A stretch of 64,000 nt of DNA from Glomus cerebriforme. Taxonomy: Eukaryota; Glomeromycota; Glomeromycetes; Glomerales; Glomeraceae. Location of the stretch: the NCBI GenBank assembly GCA_003550305.1, contig QKYT01000193.1:42557-106556 (forward strand). Direction: 5' to 3'. A model generated the notes under the pieces. That model was not told the origin of the DNA and searched no databases. It worked only from the letters and a program-made list of their open reading frames with translations. A program made the position numbers and the translations under genes. Shown piece after piece: positions 25,001 through 36,158 of this stretch; positions within the stretch are counted from its first letter, which is position 1; every line of letters begins with the position of its first letter.

Positions 25001-25003
25001 TAT

Positions 25004-25012
25004 TATAAATAG
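25004..25012 (+). promoter_or_regulatory. Possible TATA box of the F-box gene
   Basis: TATAAATAG lies 216 bp upstream of the start codon. Distance and motif are acceptable for a fungal promoter; no transcript evidence. Confidence 0.4.
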
Positions 25013-25043
25013 AACACACGCTCGCACATAAGAAAAACTTCAG

Positions 25044-25082
25044 TCTCTTTAAAATATATATTGTATATATATTTTAAAGAGA
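25044..25082. repeat. 39-bp AT-rich palindrome
   Basis: TCTCTTTAAAATATATAT, a three-base centre and its complement, lying between the putative TATA box and the F-box start codon. It could fold in the 5' untranslated region. Confidence 0.75.
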
Positions 25083-25227
25083 TTATTCACGTATTAATTA
25101 AGATTTTAAGAGTTCATCAATAAGAGTAACTAAGATTTTTAACAATTCGCAACGACTTTTTAAATACCTTTTTTATAATACCACTCATTTAGGAACGCAG
25201 CAAACACTCATACTGTAATTAGAAAAA

Positions 25228-26601
25228 ATGTCGAAGCCATGCTTTATAGATAAACTTTGCTACGATATTCTTATTGAAATATTTGATTATTTCGATATAA
25301 ACATGTTATATAGATGCTTATTTGTTAAAAAAACCTGGTTTAACGTTGCGGTCCGGAAGTTATGGAAGTTATGGATGAATATAGATTATTCGTCATCCGA
25401 ACCGTCCAAACTATCTAGCTTTGCCTTCATTAGGACTTTATTCAAATGTCTTTCTACTGAATCAAAAGCCCTTTTAAGTCAGAATGGAATTTCTATTCCC
25501 ATTTCAACTTCAAACTCTTCATGTTACAAGAGTTATCCGTCATATTGTAACGCTCTTTCAATTGATAGGATTGATCAAATGATTCAAGTTGCGTTTGAAA
25601 TCCTAGAACCATCCGTTGGTTCACGAAGGAAATCTTTGTTATTACTAGAAGAAATATTAAAAATGTTTAAGAACAAAGTTTTTAGATCTTTGAGTTGTAA
25701 AAAAAATATTCAAATCCCTGTTTTTCCTGGAACAACAAAGTTTTTAACTAAATTTATATGTATTTCTGAAATTCGTTCCGATTTATTTAATCAGATACGT
25801 CAAGAATGTCCTAATCTTCAAATATTGACTATAATTTTCGGAGAGTCCGTTTCTAATGGATTAAAAGATCTCATTATTTCACCAAAATTAAAACATGTAA
25901 TTTTAAAATATACTTGCAACAGCAGCGTGACTTGGCCAGAGATTAGAACTTCATTGCCTTCATTAACGAAACATTCTACCACGTCAACAATAATTGAACT
26001 TGATTTATCAGATAATGAATTTTTTGATTTTAATCAATTACTTAATTTTGGTCCATTACCTCAATTAAAAATTTTAAGATTAGCATCAGTAATTGAGGAA
26101 GAACAAACGATAATTGAGATTATTGAGATTTTTAAAATTCATGGAAAGAATTTGGAAGAATTAGCATTATGCCTAGATGCCGTAGTCATTGATCAATATA
26201 ATTCATTAAATTCGGCAATTGCAGATCATTGTCCAAACCTCAAAACCGTATCCACCGTAGATTATAATAAATTGGAAACATCAGAAAATTTTTTAAAAAA
26301 GTGTTCACATTTAGTAACAATTGAACTTTTGTGTAAAGAAGAACATTTGGAAATTACTAAAAATTCTTATGAATTAAAATTGTGTTATATTTATGAAACA
26401 ACACAAGAAATATCTCTAGAAGAATTAAGATCATTTTCCAATAAGATGTTTCTTCTATTACAAAACTTGTCCCAATTTAATGAAGAATTTGAAGAAATTG
26501 TCGAAGGAAGAACCATTGTAATCAATCGTCGGATCAAACAAAACTGTCCAGGAAAATCATGTGATAACATCCCTAACATCACAGATTTAATGTTCGGCTA
26601 A
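25228..26601 (+). CDS. F-box / leucine-rich-repeat protein
   Basis: A single-exon gene of 457 residues. The N-terminus (about 5-47) is an F-box: PCFIDKLCYDILIEIFDYFD followed by a CLFVKKTWFNVAVRKLW block. From about 180 on, irregular leucine-rich repeats appear (CPNLQILTI, LPQLKILRLAS, CPNLKTVSTV). F-box proteins bind Skp1 and bring substrates to SCF ubiquitin ligases, here through the LRR part. The architecture and length are typical of the large F-box family of arbuscular-mycorrhizal fungi. ATG follows an A-rich AGAAAAAATG context. The frame is intact and looks functional; the substrate is unknown. Confidence 0.9.
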   Translation: MSKPCFIDKLCYDILIEIFDYFDINMLYRCLFVKKTWFNVAVRKLWKLWMNIDYSSSEPSKLSSFAFIRTLFKCLSTESKALLSQNGISIPISTSNSSCYKSYPSYCNALSIDRIDQMIQVAFEILEPSVGSRRKSLLLLEEILKMFKNKVFRSLSCKKNIQIPVFPGTTKFLTKFICISEIRSDLFNQIRQECPNLQILTIIFGESVSNGLKDLIISPKLKHVILKYTCNSSVTWPEIRTSLPSLTKHSTTSTIIELDLSDNEFFDFNQLLNFGPLPQLKILRLASVIEEEQTIIEIIEIFKIHGKNLEELALCLDAVVIDQYNSLNSAIADHCPNLKTVSTVDYNKLETSENFLKKCSHLVTIELLCKEEHLEITKNSYELKLCYIYETTQEISLEELRSFSNKMFLLLQNLSQFNEEFEEIVEGRTIVINRRIKQNCPGKSCDNIPNITDLMFG

Positions 26602-26614
26602 AATTTAATTTTTT

Positions 26615-26815
26615 TTTTATATTTATATTTATATTTTTGGTTTTAATTCATTAATTAAGCTATTTTAAGATTAATATCAATAATGCTTTTTATATTTATA
26701 TTTATATTTTTGGGTTTAATTCATTAATTAAGCTATTTCAAGTTATCTATATATTAATATCAATCATGCTTTTTATATTTTTATTTTTATTTTTGGTTTT
26801 AATTCATTAATTATG
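26615..26815 (+). repeat. Tandem repeat of ~77-bp units after the F-box gene
   Basis: About two and a half units, each TTTATATTT.. then TTTTGGTTTTAATTCATTAA, TTAAGCTATTT and ATATCAATCATGCTTTT, beginning just after the F-box stop codon. They lie in its likely 3' untranslated or terminator region. Confidence 0.8.
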
Positions 26816-27305
26816 ACTTCATTAGAGATTTATCTTTCTTATATAAGTTCCAATTTATTAATTGACCTTCAAATTTTTTATTCTCATAGTTCAATTTTAT
26901 CCCTTTTTCCTATCACTGGTCAAAGAGACATAGTTGCAATAGAAAATTCTATGGAAATATTAATGAAATTCACTTTTTTTTTTTTTGGAAATGTCTTAGA
27001 AACCTTATAAAGGTTTCCACCAGAGACATTAGTTAGAAATTAGAATACGTGTAATTTATGATGTACATGTATATTTAATTTAATTTTTTTTTGCTCATGA
27101 AATTTTGTTAATTTTATTTTTGGAAGCTTACTATGATAATTAAAAGAATGCACTATGACCCGGCATGCTTACAAATATAAAAGTTTGAAATTTTAACCTC
27201 TTCTACAAGTATAAAATGATATTAAGTGTAAAATGCACATCGGGTGAGCACAAATGGATTAAATGAATCAAGTGGCACTATATAATAGTTTCAAAGATTT
27301 CATGA

Positions 27306-27497
27306 GGTATTGCAGTTAATAACAAAGATAAGGAGAATCGAGCGTTAGATAATTGGAGTAGGATTTATAAAGCATATTCAAACGTCATAGAATATTTTAC
27401 TTCAGGAACTTCAGAAAATGATAAAGGTGAAGGAGGAAAATATGTAGAACCCAATTTTTTTGCATCTTTTCATTTAACAAAATTTTATGAGAATTAA
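27306..27497 (+). pseudogene. Possible gene fragment, 63 codons
   Basis: A plus-strand frame without a start codon reads NNKDKENRALDNWSRIYKAY ... EPNFFASFHLTKFYEN and ends TAA. Its balanced composition is unlike chance frames nearby. I cannot assign a family; it may be the last exon of a lost gene. Confidence 0.3.
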
Positions 27498-27519
27498 AGT
27501 GGGAGATAGTGAGTAGGTA

Positions 27520-27605
27520 TCGGTTTATTTAGCTAAACCGATACCGGTATCGGTAAATTACTAAAACTTTCATTTCGGTTTTATCAGTACCGAAACCGAT
27601 CAGTA
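27520..27605. repeat. Palindromic CCGATACCGGTATCGG cluster
   Basis: AAACCGATACCGGTATCGGT at 27534-27553 is palindromic and is surrounded by further GGTATCGGTTT and ACCGAAACCGAT copies, which together form a nested inverted-repeat patch. Confidence 0.6.
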
Positions 27606-27839
27606 AATGCTTGATTTATATAGAATTATAGATTCATAGAACTTCTTATCACTGAAGAGATGCTTCGTGATCTTTTTCCTAAAATACCGAATTTTGAAAA
27701 TAAAAAGAAATTAAAGTGATGTTGAGTCTCACGAATTGATCTTTTCCTATAAAAAATTTTCAGAAAAATGATCATATTTCTGAGTTTTTTCGGAATAAAA
27801 GCCAGAAAAATGATCATTTATCGGAGTTGGTTCCAGAAA

Positions 27840-28340
27840 ATTTTTTTATAGGGTTTGTATTGGATTAATGCTTTCAGAATTATTAAGTTCCTTGAGAGCA
27901 ACTGTAATTTTACAATTAGTAATAATTGGACCATCAACCAAAGTGGCTTTATTCCAAATCTTCCTTCAGCAGTAAATTCTACATTTTTAAACTATCATAT
28001 GCCTATCATATGGAACAAATCCATTTTCTTATCACGTTTATCAAGGCCCCATTTTTTTGTTTTTTAGATTTTTTGAACGCATATTTAGGCCGAATTAGAA
28101 AAAGATTCTTAATTAATAAATCATCACACTTTTAATTTTGGCCAAAATTAGTGATAATTCTGGCCTCCCCCTAGGTTATGGCCTAAACAAATCATTAATA
28201 ACACCTTTATTTCCACTTGGCATAACCCTTTTTGCTTCCATAACATAGTGAGCAAATCCCATAAAATTGATTTTGCTTATATTATGAATACTGTAGTTGG
28301 TTTGTCAGAACAGCACCTAAGAAATTGTATATAGATTCCC
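27840..28340 (+). pseudogene. Decayed repeat-derived coding sequence
   Basis: Pieces of one protein read in shifting frames: NNWTINQSGF ... NYHMPIIWNKSIF (27920-28040), then LPLGYGLNKSLITPLFPLGI (~28170-28230) and KIDFAYIMNTVVGLSEQHL (~28265-28320). They resemble retrotransposon-type open reading frames common in Rhizophagus. Two palindromic elements with a TGGCC core (28134-28149 and ~28155) fall in the middle. The family call is tentative. Confidence 0.35.
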
Positions 28341-28579
28341 ATAAATTATAGTCAATTGTTGATTAGAGAGAGTTCTTTAATTTATTTTAATATCACATTG
28401 ATTTGATTGATTTGTAAATATTTTATATTTTGTTAAATGGTATGAAGTATCTTGAATATACAGAATATACAGTATTTTCATTATTTGTATCAATAGTCTA
28501 ATCCAAATCTATTTAAGCTGATTATTTGTTATGTAATTTAATATAAAAGATCAAAATTCAACGTAGATATTCTATTTAT

Positions 28580-30743
28580 TTATTGTACTATACTATCCAA
28601 CTTTTTTTCAAAAATTATTCCTTCATCACTAGGAAATAAATATCCTCCCATTCTTTTAGGCTCTATACGTTTACCACTTACACTTTTAATATTGTATTTT
28701 AATATTATAAAATGCAATGTGACTTTAAGTTCATTAACAGCAAAAAATCTTCCCGGACATGCTTCTCTACCCATTCCAAAAGAAGGAAATTACGTTCAGG
28801 ACGATGAGCAGGAGAATTTTTATGATGATTTAGGTTAAATTTTTCGGGAGTTGAACCATAAACTTTTGGATCATGATGAATTAGTTGAGTAAATATTTGA
28901 AATACACGACCTAAAAAGAATCAATTTTTTTAAAAAAAAACATACATAACAGTTAAGTAAATTATTTACAGTAAATTTACGTACCTTCTGGAACTTGATA
29001 CCCATTCCCAAAAGTAAATTGTGAAGTCATAACTTTATGAGGCAAAGAAACTATATTTATTATGGTAAATAAAAATTATTAACTTGATAAATAATAAATC
29101 GTAAGTTTTAAAAAATTAGAATTTCTTACCATCATGCCAATTAACCCTTAACGTTTCTTTAATGAAGTTTCCCATTTTTACCATTTTATCAAGTATCTCA
29201 GGTGCATAATAAGGTAAATGTTTATACTCATTATATATCACTTTCGCTTCTTCTAATAATTCTTCATGATATTCCGGATTATTTATGTATTCTAAAATGA
29301 ATCATTTTCATTCAGATTATTAATTACCATTGCGTTAATCCAATATCATGCAACTATTTTAAATAATATATTTACCATGTAAACAATAAGTGAAAGCCAT
29401 GGATGTTGAGTGTACACTAGCAAAAATAAAGTTCATAAGAAAATCGGCAACGTTTCTAATATCAACATTATTCTCATCAATTTGATATTCTTCCATTAAA
29501 TCTTGCATTATATCACTCTATAAATATTAATAATGAATTGTTATTGTTGTATTTTCTATTTATATATAATTATTAATAATTTCTTACTGGACGTTTCCAA
29601 GAATTTCCCAAAGTATTTTTATCTTTTATACGTTGTTTAATTACAGGAGTGATTTTTGAAATAATTATATTTTGATGCTTTCTTATTGGATTGTCAAATC
29701 GGAATCTTAAGCTAAAAGTTTAAGGAATTTAGTTAAAAATTAATTTATAATAATAATTCGAAATAAAAAAAAGATTATAATACCTTATGTATTTTCTGTG
29801 CAAATTGGGATAAATAAAATTTAATGCAGGAGGAAAAGCTAACCATGGATTCATATCATCCAATATATATGCGAATGTATTAAGTAATTACATAATTCCT
29901 AAAATAAAATGAATACGAGTAAAATCATGAATTATTTTTTTTTATTATATACCAAAGCTTATATTAATAAAACTTACATCGCCAACAAATGTAGCTGCAA
30001 GAGGTCTTGCAATTATTAGTTCGATTATTTGTAAAGGAGGTTGAAACACTATTGAAAAATTTTTTAAAATCCAAAAGATTTATATAATTTATATTAAGTC
30101 GGATGCAACCTAAAAATAGTTTTTTTTTACCTCCTTCATTATCAATAAATTCGTCAAATGACTTTATCATTTCATATTGCACTCTTGCAGTATATTTTTC
30201 TAAATCATGTAAAAGATCTTTTACAAATCTACCAATAGGTCTAAAGAAATTTTCAGGACGATTAAGAAAATTGGACATTGGAAATGTGTCGGCTACTGCC
30301 GAATGAAAATCAAATTCATTATAATTTTTAAATAGCTCGTGGTATAATTCTTTCCCAACGTATGTTTGGACACTTCCCCAAATGTAAAGTGAAAAAATTT
30401 CGCCGTACTTAAAAAAAATATATATATATTAGCGATCGTTTATTAGCAATTATTTTTAAAAAAATATACCTCTTCTCGACATTTTTTAAGAAAACCTGGA
30501 ACATCTTTATAATACTCAAAAGTATGCCCGATTAAAGGATACTTGTATGGTACGAGTGGTGGTTCATTCTATTGGAAAATTATATATTATTAAATTTGAT
30601 TTATAACATTCAAATGAAAAAAAATGCAATAAAACTTAAATTACCAATTGAACGCGATTTTTTTGGCGCAGCAGGATTGTGGAAATGATGAAAATCAATC
30701 CAAGTCCGAAAGCTTGAGGATATCCAAATTCAATAGCTATCAT
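28580..30743 (-). pseudogene. Cytochrome P450, 10 exons, two apparent frameshifts
   Basis: Exons (minus): 30743-30645, 30568-30470, 30407-30131, 30048-29978, 29898-29784, 29711-29588, 29517-29376, 29291-29130, 29050-28985 and 28910-28580. It starts with an N-terminal membrane anchor (GLGLIFIISTILL), then proline-rich PPLVPYKYPLIGHTFEY. The I-helix region is FIFASVHSTSMAF, and the K-helix ExxR is KETLR (exon 8). The haem loop [11 protein letters not shown] in exon 10 has the cysteine ligand. It should be a haem monooxygenase of the endoplasmic reticulum; the substrate is unknown. Two single-base shifts break it: in exon 5 (about 29871-29898) and just before the haem loop (28784-28790). Everything else is intact, so it is either a young pseudogene or has assembly indels. 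Confidence 0.85.
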
Positions 30744-32900
30744 TTTGAATAATGTAAAATTAACAAATTCGATTTTCTTGACGTTTATTTAAATTATATT
30801 CAACTTTTCGACTTAACTTTTTAAAGATTAGACTCGAATATAAATGGTCATTCCGAAATTAAACAAATATTTTGATGATCCGTCTGTAAAGCATACATTG
30901 ATAAAACCATTGTCCATTCAAAAAAATATACTTCTACTCAAAAAATTCTATTTATATTGATTGTACGTCATTTTTGCTAAATATAAATATTTTCTTTTTT
31001 TTCTTTGAGCGTTTAACGGTGCGGGATCAACAGACGTACCTATGCAGTCCTGATAGTGTCCTGATAAATAAACATTTAATAATTTTTTAGGGACACATGC
31101 ATAAATTCTAATTTCAGATTACTGGATCGGAGGAATATCCGTGATTGTCTTTCCAAGATAATTGATTTTGGATGATACTTTGCAGACGAAGTTTATTTTA
31201 TATAAGTAACTAATGTGAGAAAGAGAGTAGTATTGAAGTTTGAGGAGTGTAATGTATCATATTAAATAAGGTAGATAAATCTATCTTTTTTTTTGCACCA
31301 TTATTTAAAGTAATTAAATGCCTTAAGTAGGTTTTAAATTATTTAATTAATTTTCTAAGCTCGACATAAATAATTTTTATTTAAGAATATTCAATAATAG
31401 AGAAAAAAAATGATACTTGTTTATAATCTGACACATAAGTGATTGTATTCACATTTCACTCCATAGTTTTGTTTTCAGATTATTATAATTTCTCTGTTGC
31501 TAATACAATTACCAGTCAGCGGGTCCTTGAGCTAGGGTCTTTACACCAAAAAAATAGATAATTTTATAAATAATGTTTTTCGTCAATTACACGATTTAAA
31601 ATATAATTGTTTTTTCGAAAGAAAATATAAAACTATCTTTATTAATGGTTTCACAACTGTCAAGCTCATAGACAGATTTCCATGCAATCACCAAGAATTT
31701 CGTTAATGTCTTCTACTTTAGAAACTTAGTTCATTAGGGATTTAAGTGACTATTAGCCAATGATCGGCATTAGGAAGCATTAATTATTACTGGTTGCCGC
31801 ATTAGATCGATCATATGACCCTTCATTAATGAAAAATGGCCACTACGTGACCATTTTCATACTCTCAATAATATATAGATATTTACAGTGCGAGATGAAA
31901 TTTACCAGTCATTACAATTCCAAAGTTCATAAGTGTGACTTACGTAATAATTTTTATTCCACGATAGAATTTCGTTTGAAAGAGCGGCCAAATTTTTCCA
32001 TTTATTGAAGAGAGCGTAAACTAGGACAGAAAAGCTACGAGACTTGCAAATTCTTTTCTTGACCTCTTTATAAACTAGCACAGTTTGTCCTGTTATTCGG
32101 AATGCATTAGTCATTAACTGATTACTAGAATAATTTGAATGCTTGTTGGTATATCCTCCAAGTCGGCTGTTATTTGGGATTAATTAATCATTAGCTCAAT
32201 ATTGAACATCCAGAAGGTACCCTGGATATATTCAGGGTAATTTGTCAAAAATCCCAGGTAATCCATGCACCTATCTATCCTTATCCTTGACCTATTCTTA
32301 TTCGTATTTGTCACGGTAGGGCTGGTTAGTATAGTATATTGGTGGGACCGCCTCTTCTTTTTCATTACAGAGAAAAAAGTTTCTGTTCTGAAGTAAGGAA
32401 CGTTCTCAGAAGAACTGAAAACCAGCATTCATTTTTTTTCACACGAAAATAAAAGTTAAATAATTTATTGTAATTATATTTGTGAATACCGATATTCGTC
32501 CAGTTTTACTCTGGAATTTGACCTGTATTCATCCTGTATTCTGATAATATATTTTTTTTGCGTCTAAATAAATAAATTATGATATAATTGATAGCAATTG
32601 TTTTTGGTAATTAGAAAATGATTATAGAGTAGTATGAGTTATCCATTAGATTATCCGGTCGAATCAATTCACAAAATTTAAAAAATTATTTTATTTATTA
32701 AAAAAAATATTCTTTAATACATTTAATAAAACAAAATTATTAAAAAAAATAAGAAAATCTAATACTACTACTCTATTTATATATATATTTTTTCTTATAT
32801 TTTGTTTGTTTTTGTTGATTTTATTCTTATATTTACATCATTATTCCTTTCTATTTCTGCTACCTTATTACATCTTTTATTCCCACCTTTTTTCGATAAT
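30744..32900. other. Spacer, no gene called
   Basis: About 2.1 kb with no convincing coding region. Minus-strand frames at 31902-32114 (70 codons) and 32180-32428 (82 codons) have no recognisable features. A short inverted repeat lies at about 31830-31860 (AATGGCCAC ... GTGACCATT). Confidence 0.5.
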
Positions 32901-32919
32901 TAAGTGACTGACATACAAC

Positions 32920-33640
32920 TTTCTTTGTTTATATGCATTTTTTCTTCAAATTGTTCTTTCAATCTTGTGCCTTCTTTAACTTTGTCTTCATTTTTGGAAA
33001 TGTTCTTTGATTTCTTCATCTGTTATTATTGATGACTTGTTTCTTTTATTATTCTTTAAAGTCCAACAATTTGTTATATTTATTGTTGTCCTTTTAATTA
33101 TTCACTAGATAGTAAATATTTTCTTTTGCTTAATATTTCTTTTAACTTGTTATCTGTCTTTTTTCTTTGTGCCCAGTATCCACAACTTCGTCCATTCTGT
33201 ATAATACCACAGGATAGGTTTACAAAGAGCTCTTCTGTCTTTGTCACTTGATCTTTTTTCTCATCATATTCTCTTTTCAATTCTTTAAGCTGACCTTCTA
33301 ATCTTTCATATTCTTCGGACTTTTGTAATAGATCTCGTTCCACACTTTCTTTCATTTCACCTTTCTCTTTCTGCTTCTTCTCTGTTATCTTGAGCTCATC
33401 TTCTATTATTTCTTTGTTGTATTATTTCTTTACCCATATTTATCTATTATTTTAATCTTTTTTAGTTGTTTTTAAGGTTTTAATTTTTCACATCTCAACA
33501 TGCTGAAATGGGTTAATTATCGTGAATATTTCTTCTTTCTTATGGTTGTTGCATATTTCTTGTTTTATCTTGAAGTAGCGGTAGTATTTCTTCTTTTTTC
33601 TTCTCTTTTTACTGTTTGTTGATATCTCCCCATCACTGAT
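32920..33640 (-). pseudogene. Coiled-coil protein relic
   Basis: The minus strand holds a roughly 100-codon open stretch (33410-33098) rich in Lys and Glu with heptad character (ERLEGQLKELKREYDEKKDQ). It ends in a Cys/Trp block, LSCGIIQNGRSCGYWAQRK, and SKRKYLLSSE. Upstream (33640-33503) another open piece reads KKRRKKKKYYRYFKI ... FTIINPFQHVEM. Downstream (33060-32930) a broken KEHFQK piece follows. The first Met is internal and the pieces do not join cleanly, so I regard it as a decayed gene of unknown family. Confidence 0.35.
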
Positions 33641-33710
33641 TTCATTAGTCTTCTACATTGCTTCATAAACATAAATACAAGGAAATGAAAAAGGGAATTC
33701 TAATCTAAAC

Positions 33711-33930
33711 CAAACCGCAGATAGGAAATACTCGACTATCTGACCGGTCTTTCCTTGCCTGATACGAAGAAGACCTCATATACAGTATAAGGAAGATAAG
33801 AGGAAATTTAAAGGAATTTTTAAAAAAAACAAACCAGCCAGTTAGGAGATACTCAACTATCTGACTGGACCTTCCTTGCCTGATAGAGGAAGACCTCATA
33901 TACAGTATAAGGAAAGTAAGAGAAAGGTTA
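33711..33930. repeat. Direct duplication, 2 x ~100 bp at 120-bp spacing
   Basis: Both copies share CTCxACTATCTGAC(C/T)GG, CTTTCCTTGCCTGATA and GAAGACCTCATATACAGTAT; for example AGACCTCATA occurs at 33771 and again at 33891. The copies differ at several positions. Open frames across them are a by-product. Confidence 0.8.
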
Positions 33931-33939
33931 TTAAAGGGA

Positions 33940-36110
33940 CTGAGAATATAGTTTTTAAAAAGGAAAAAAGAAAAGATAAAATTATAGAGAGAAAAGAGTT
34001 TAAAGGGAGAATCCAGTGAATTTAGTTTTTTAAATTTAAAGAAAAAAAATCTTAATAAAATAGTGGGTATTTATAATTTTTTTTTTACCTTTTGTAAAAT
34101 TTACAAAAGATGTGTCATGATAACTTATTATGTATTTTTATTATTGATTATGTAAGCCAAGTAAGGTATAATATCATAATTTCATATTTTATTTTTCTAT
34201 AAATAGGTAATATTAGATTTCACATAGCGTGATGAGTCACATAGTTTATAATTTTATAATATACTATCCATAAGTAGGGGTATTTAATCTTGTGACATTT
34301 GACACAACAAACTTATTAAATCCATTCTGCTCGAGAAAATGTGCGATGACTCTTGGATGACAGATTTTTAATGATGACATATAATAATGGACACAATCGA
34401 CATGTTGCTTTTAAAAGTCTACCAAAAATTTTCATGCCCTTATATTCAAAGAATAATAATTTATTTGCTCCAACGTTTGATATTACAAAAATACAGAAAT
34501 GAGTTACCTCAGTCGTTTCAGCGGATCTTTTGGAGAAGCAGGAAATTGCCGGGAAGACTTGAAAGAATCTCGCGTCTAAGGGAAAGTCTTTGAGGAAATT
34601 TGAAAAAGTTTCTAAAGATGTTGTCCTCTCAAAGAAGGTGAAATAAAAGTTCAAAGAGGTTTTTGCCATATATTGTACCGATATTTGTGTGAATATTCAA
34701 GTAAAAATTTTCCTATATATGGAAATGAAATTTTAGCTTTTTTATCAATTAAAATTCGTTCTTACAAAATTTTTGGGTTTAAATATGAAATCATTCAAAA
34801 GGCATTTATACATGTAAGTACTGAGTCAAATTAATTTTTTTTTATACTAAAGTCGAATTTTACCGGTAAAACGGAAGTTATATCCAACGTAATAAAGAGA
34901 TTAGTAGAAGATATGATGAATGGGATTCTAAAATTTCCTTCTCACTAACAAAATTCAAAATTCCGAATACGAAATTAAGATAAATATTTTCAAATACGTC
35001 GATTATTCTCGTTAACATTGTATCGTTTCAAATGTTCACTATGCTAAGACTGAATAGTTGTTACTGACAGTATACGCAAAAATTCCTTTACGTCATATTC
35101 TCTCTCATCCTTACTTATTAGATTTACGCGTAAAAAATTTATATTATTATTTCAATTCTTATTAATACGAAACCAAAAAAGCTTCATAAAAATAAATATG
35201 AAGTATTTTATTATTTAATTTATCCTGTATCATTTTTAGTTTATTTCATTAAAATCAGTTTAAAAATGTTGCGATATTAAATTTTCGATAATTTATATTT
35301 GAATAAAGTTATATTCAGTTTAATTGTCCTAAACTTTTGACTAATAAATAAAAGCAACAAATATCACCAACATATTTTACCATAATAAAAAATAGGGATG
35401 CATATTCTAATTATTTTAGTTCTGCTCCGCGAAAATTGTTGTGATTCGGTTTTTTAGAATTCAAAATCGAAAAATCGAAAATCGCTACTTTGGTCACCTG
35501 ATATGTAAAATATAGTCGGTGCATGAAACCATGTGCATGGTGCCCATGACAGCCATCACTAGTGTTAGCTAAGAATAAGATAATTAGCCATTCAAGGAAA
35601 AGACTTTCCTAATTTTGTCGATTTATTTTTAGATCCATAATGAGAATTTACAAATAGGAATCCTTTCGGATTTTAATATTTGTAAACAAAATATTTTTAG
35701 AAAAAATGATCCTGCTTCGATCGAGAATATTATAAAATGAAGTCTCAAGCATTTGTTCATAACAGAATTTAGAAATTGTTCTAGACCAAGATGATATAAA
35801 TATACATATTTTCATACATGCATTCTGTTCATCATAGCGTCCATGCTTATTGGCGCACTATCGTAGGACCTCGAACTTTTACATAAAAAGTCAGGTTGGA
35901 TTTGATAGAATAATTTTCTTTTTATAGTTAATGTCAGCCAGAATTTATTTAGATACTGATTGACATTATCATAATTCTGGTCCTGAGAAAATGATAATTA
36001 TTTTTTTTTTACCGCACCTTACCCTTTATAGCTTGGAGTCCTGGCACACCTCACAATAGAACAAAAATAGTGATTTTTAATGCTGCGTATTGTCAATCTG
36101 TTTATTATTT
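33940..36110. other. Spacer, no gene called
   Basis: Over 2 kb without supported genes. Overlapping frames on both strands at 34316-34669 (117 codons, minus) and 34387-34593 (plus) conflict, and neither has family features. At 35936-35990 TCAGCCAGAATT and CATAATTCTGG form a loose inverted pair of the TGGCC-type repeat seen elsewhere. Confidence 0.5.
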
Positions 36111-36121
36111 TATATAAATAG
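36111..36121 (+). promoter_or_regulatory. TATA box of the nucleoside hydrolase gene
   Basis: TATATAAATAG lies 38 bp before the start codon, with GAGAATTAAGCC after it. Good core-promoter candidate. Confidence 0.55.
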
Positions 36122-36158
36122 AGAATTAAGCCTGAGGTAAATAGTAATAAAATTTAAC

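Noticed and set aside
32399..32417. GAACGTTCTCAGAAGAAC as a heat-shock element
   Set aside because: Spacing between the GAA and TTC units is off by one base and no gene start is near.
31902..32428. Minus-strand frames of 70 and 82 codons
   Set aside because: No recognisable features and stop-bounded in AT-rich spacer; probably chance.
34316..34669. 117-codon minus-strand frame and the overlapping 68-codon plus-strand frame
   Set aside because: They overlap on opposite strands, neither shows motifs or splice partners, and I could not decide for either.
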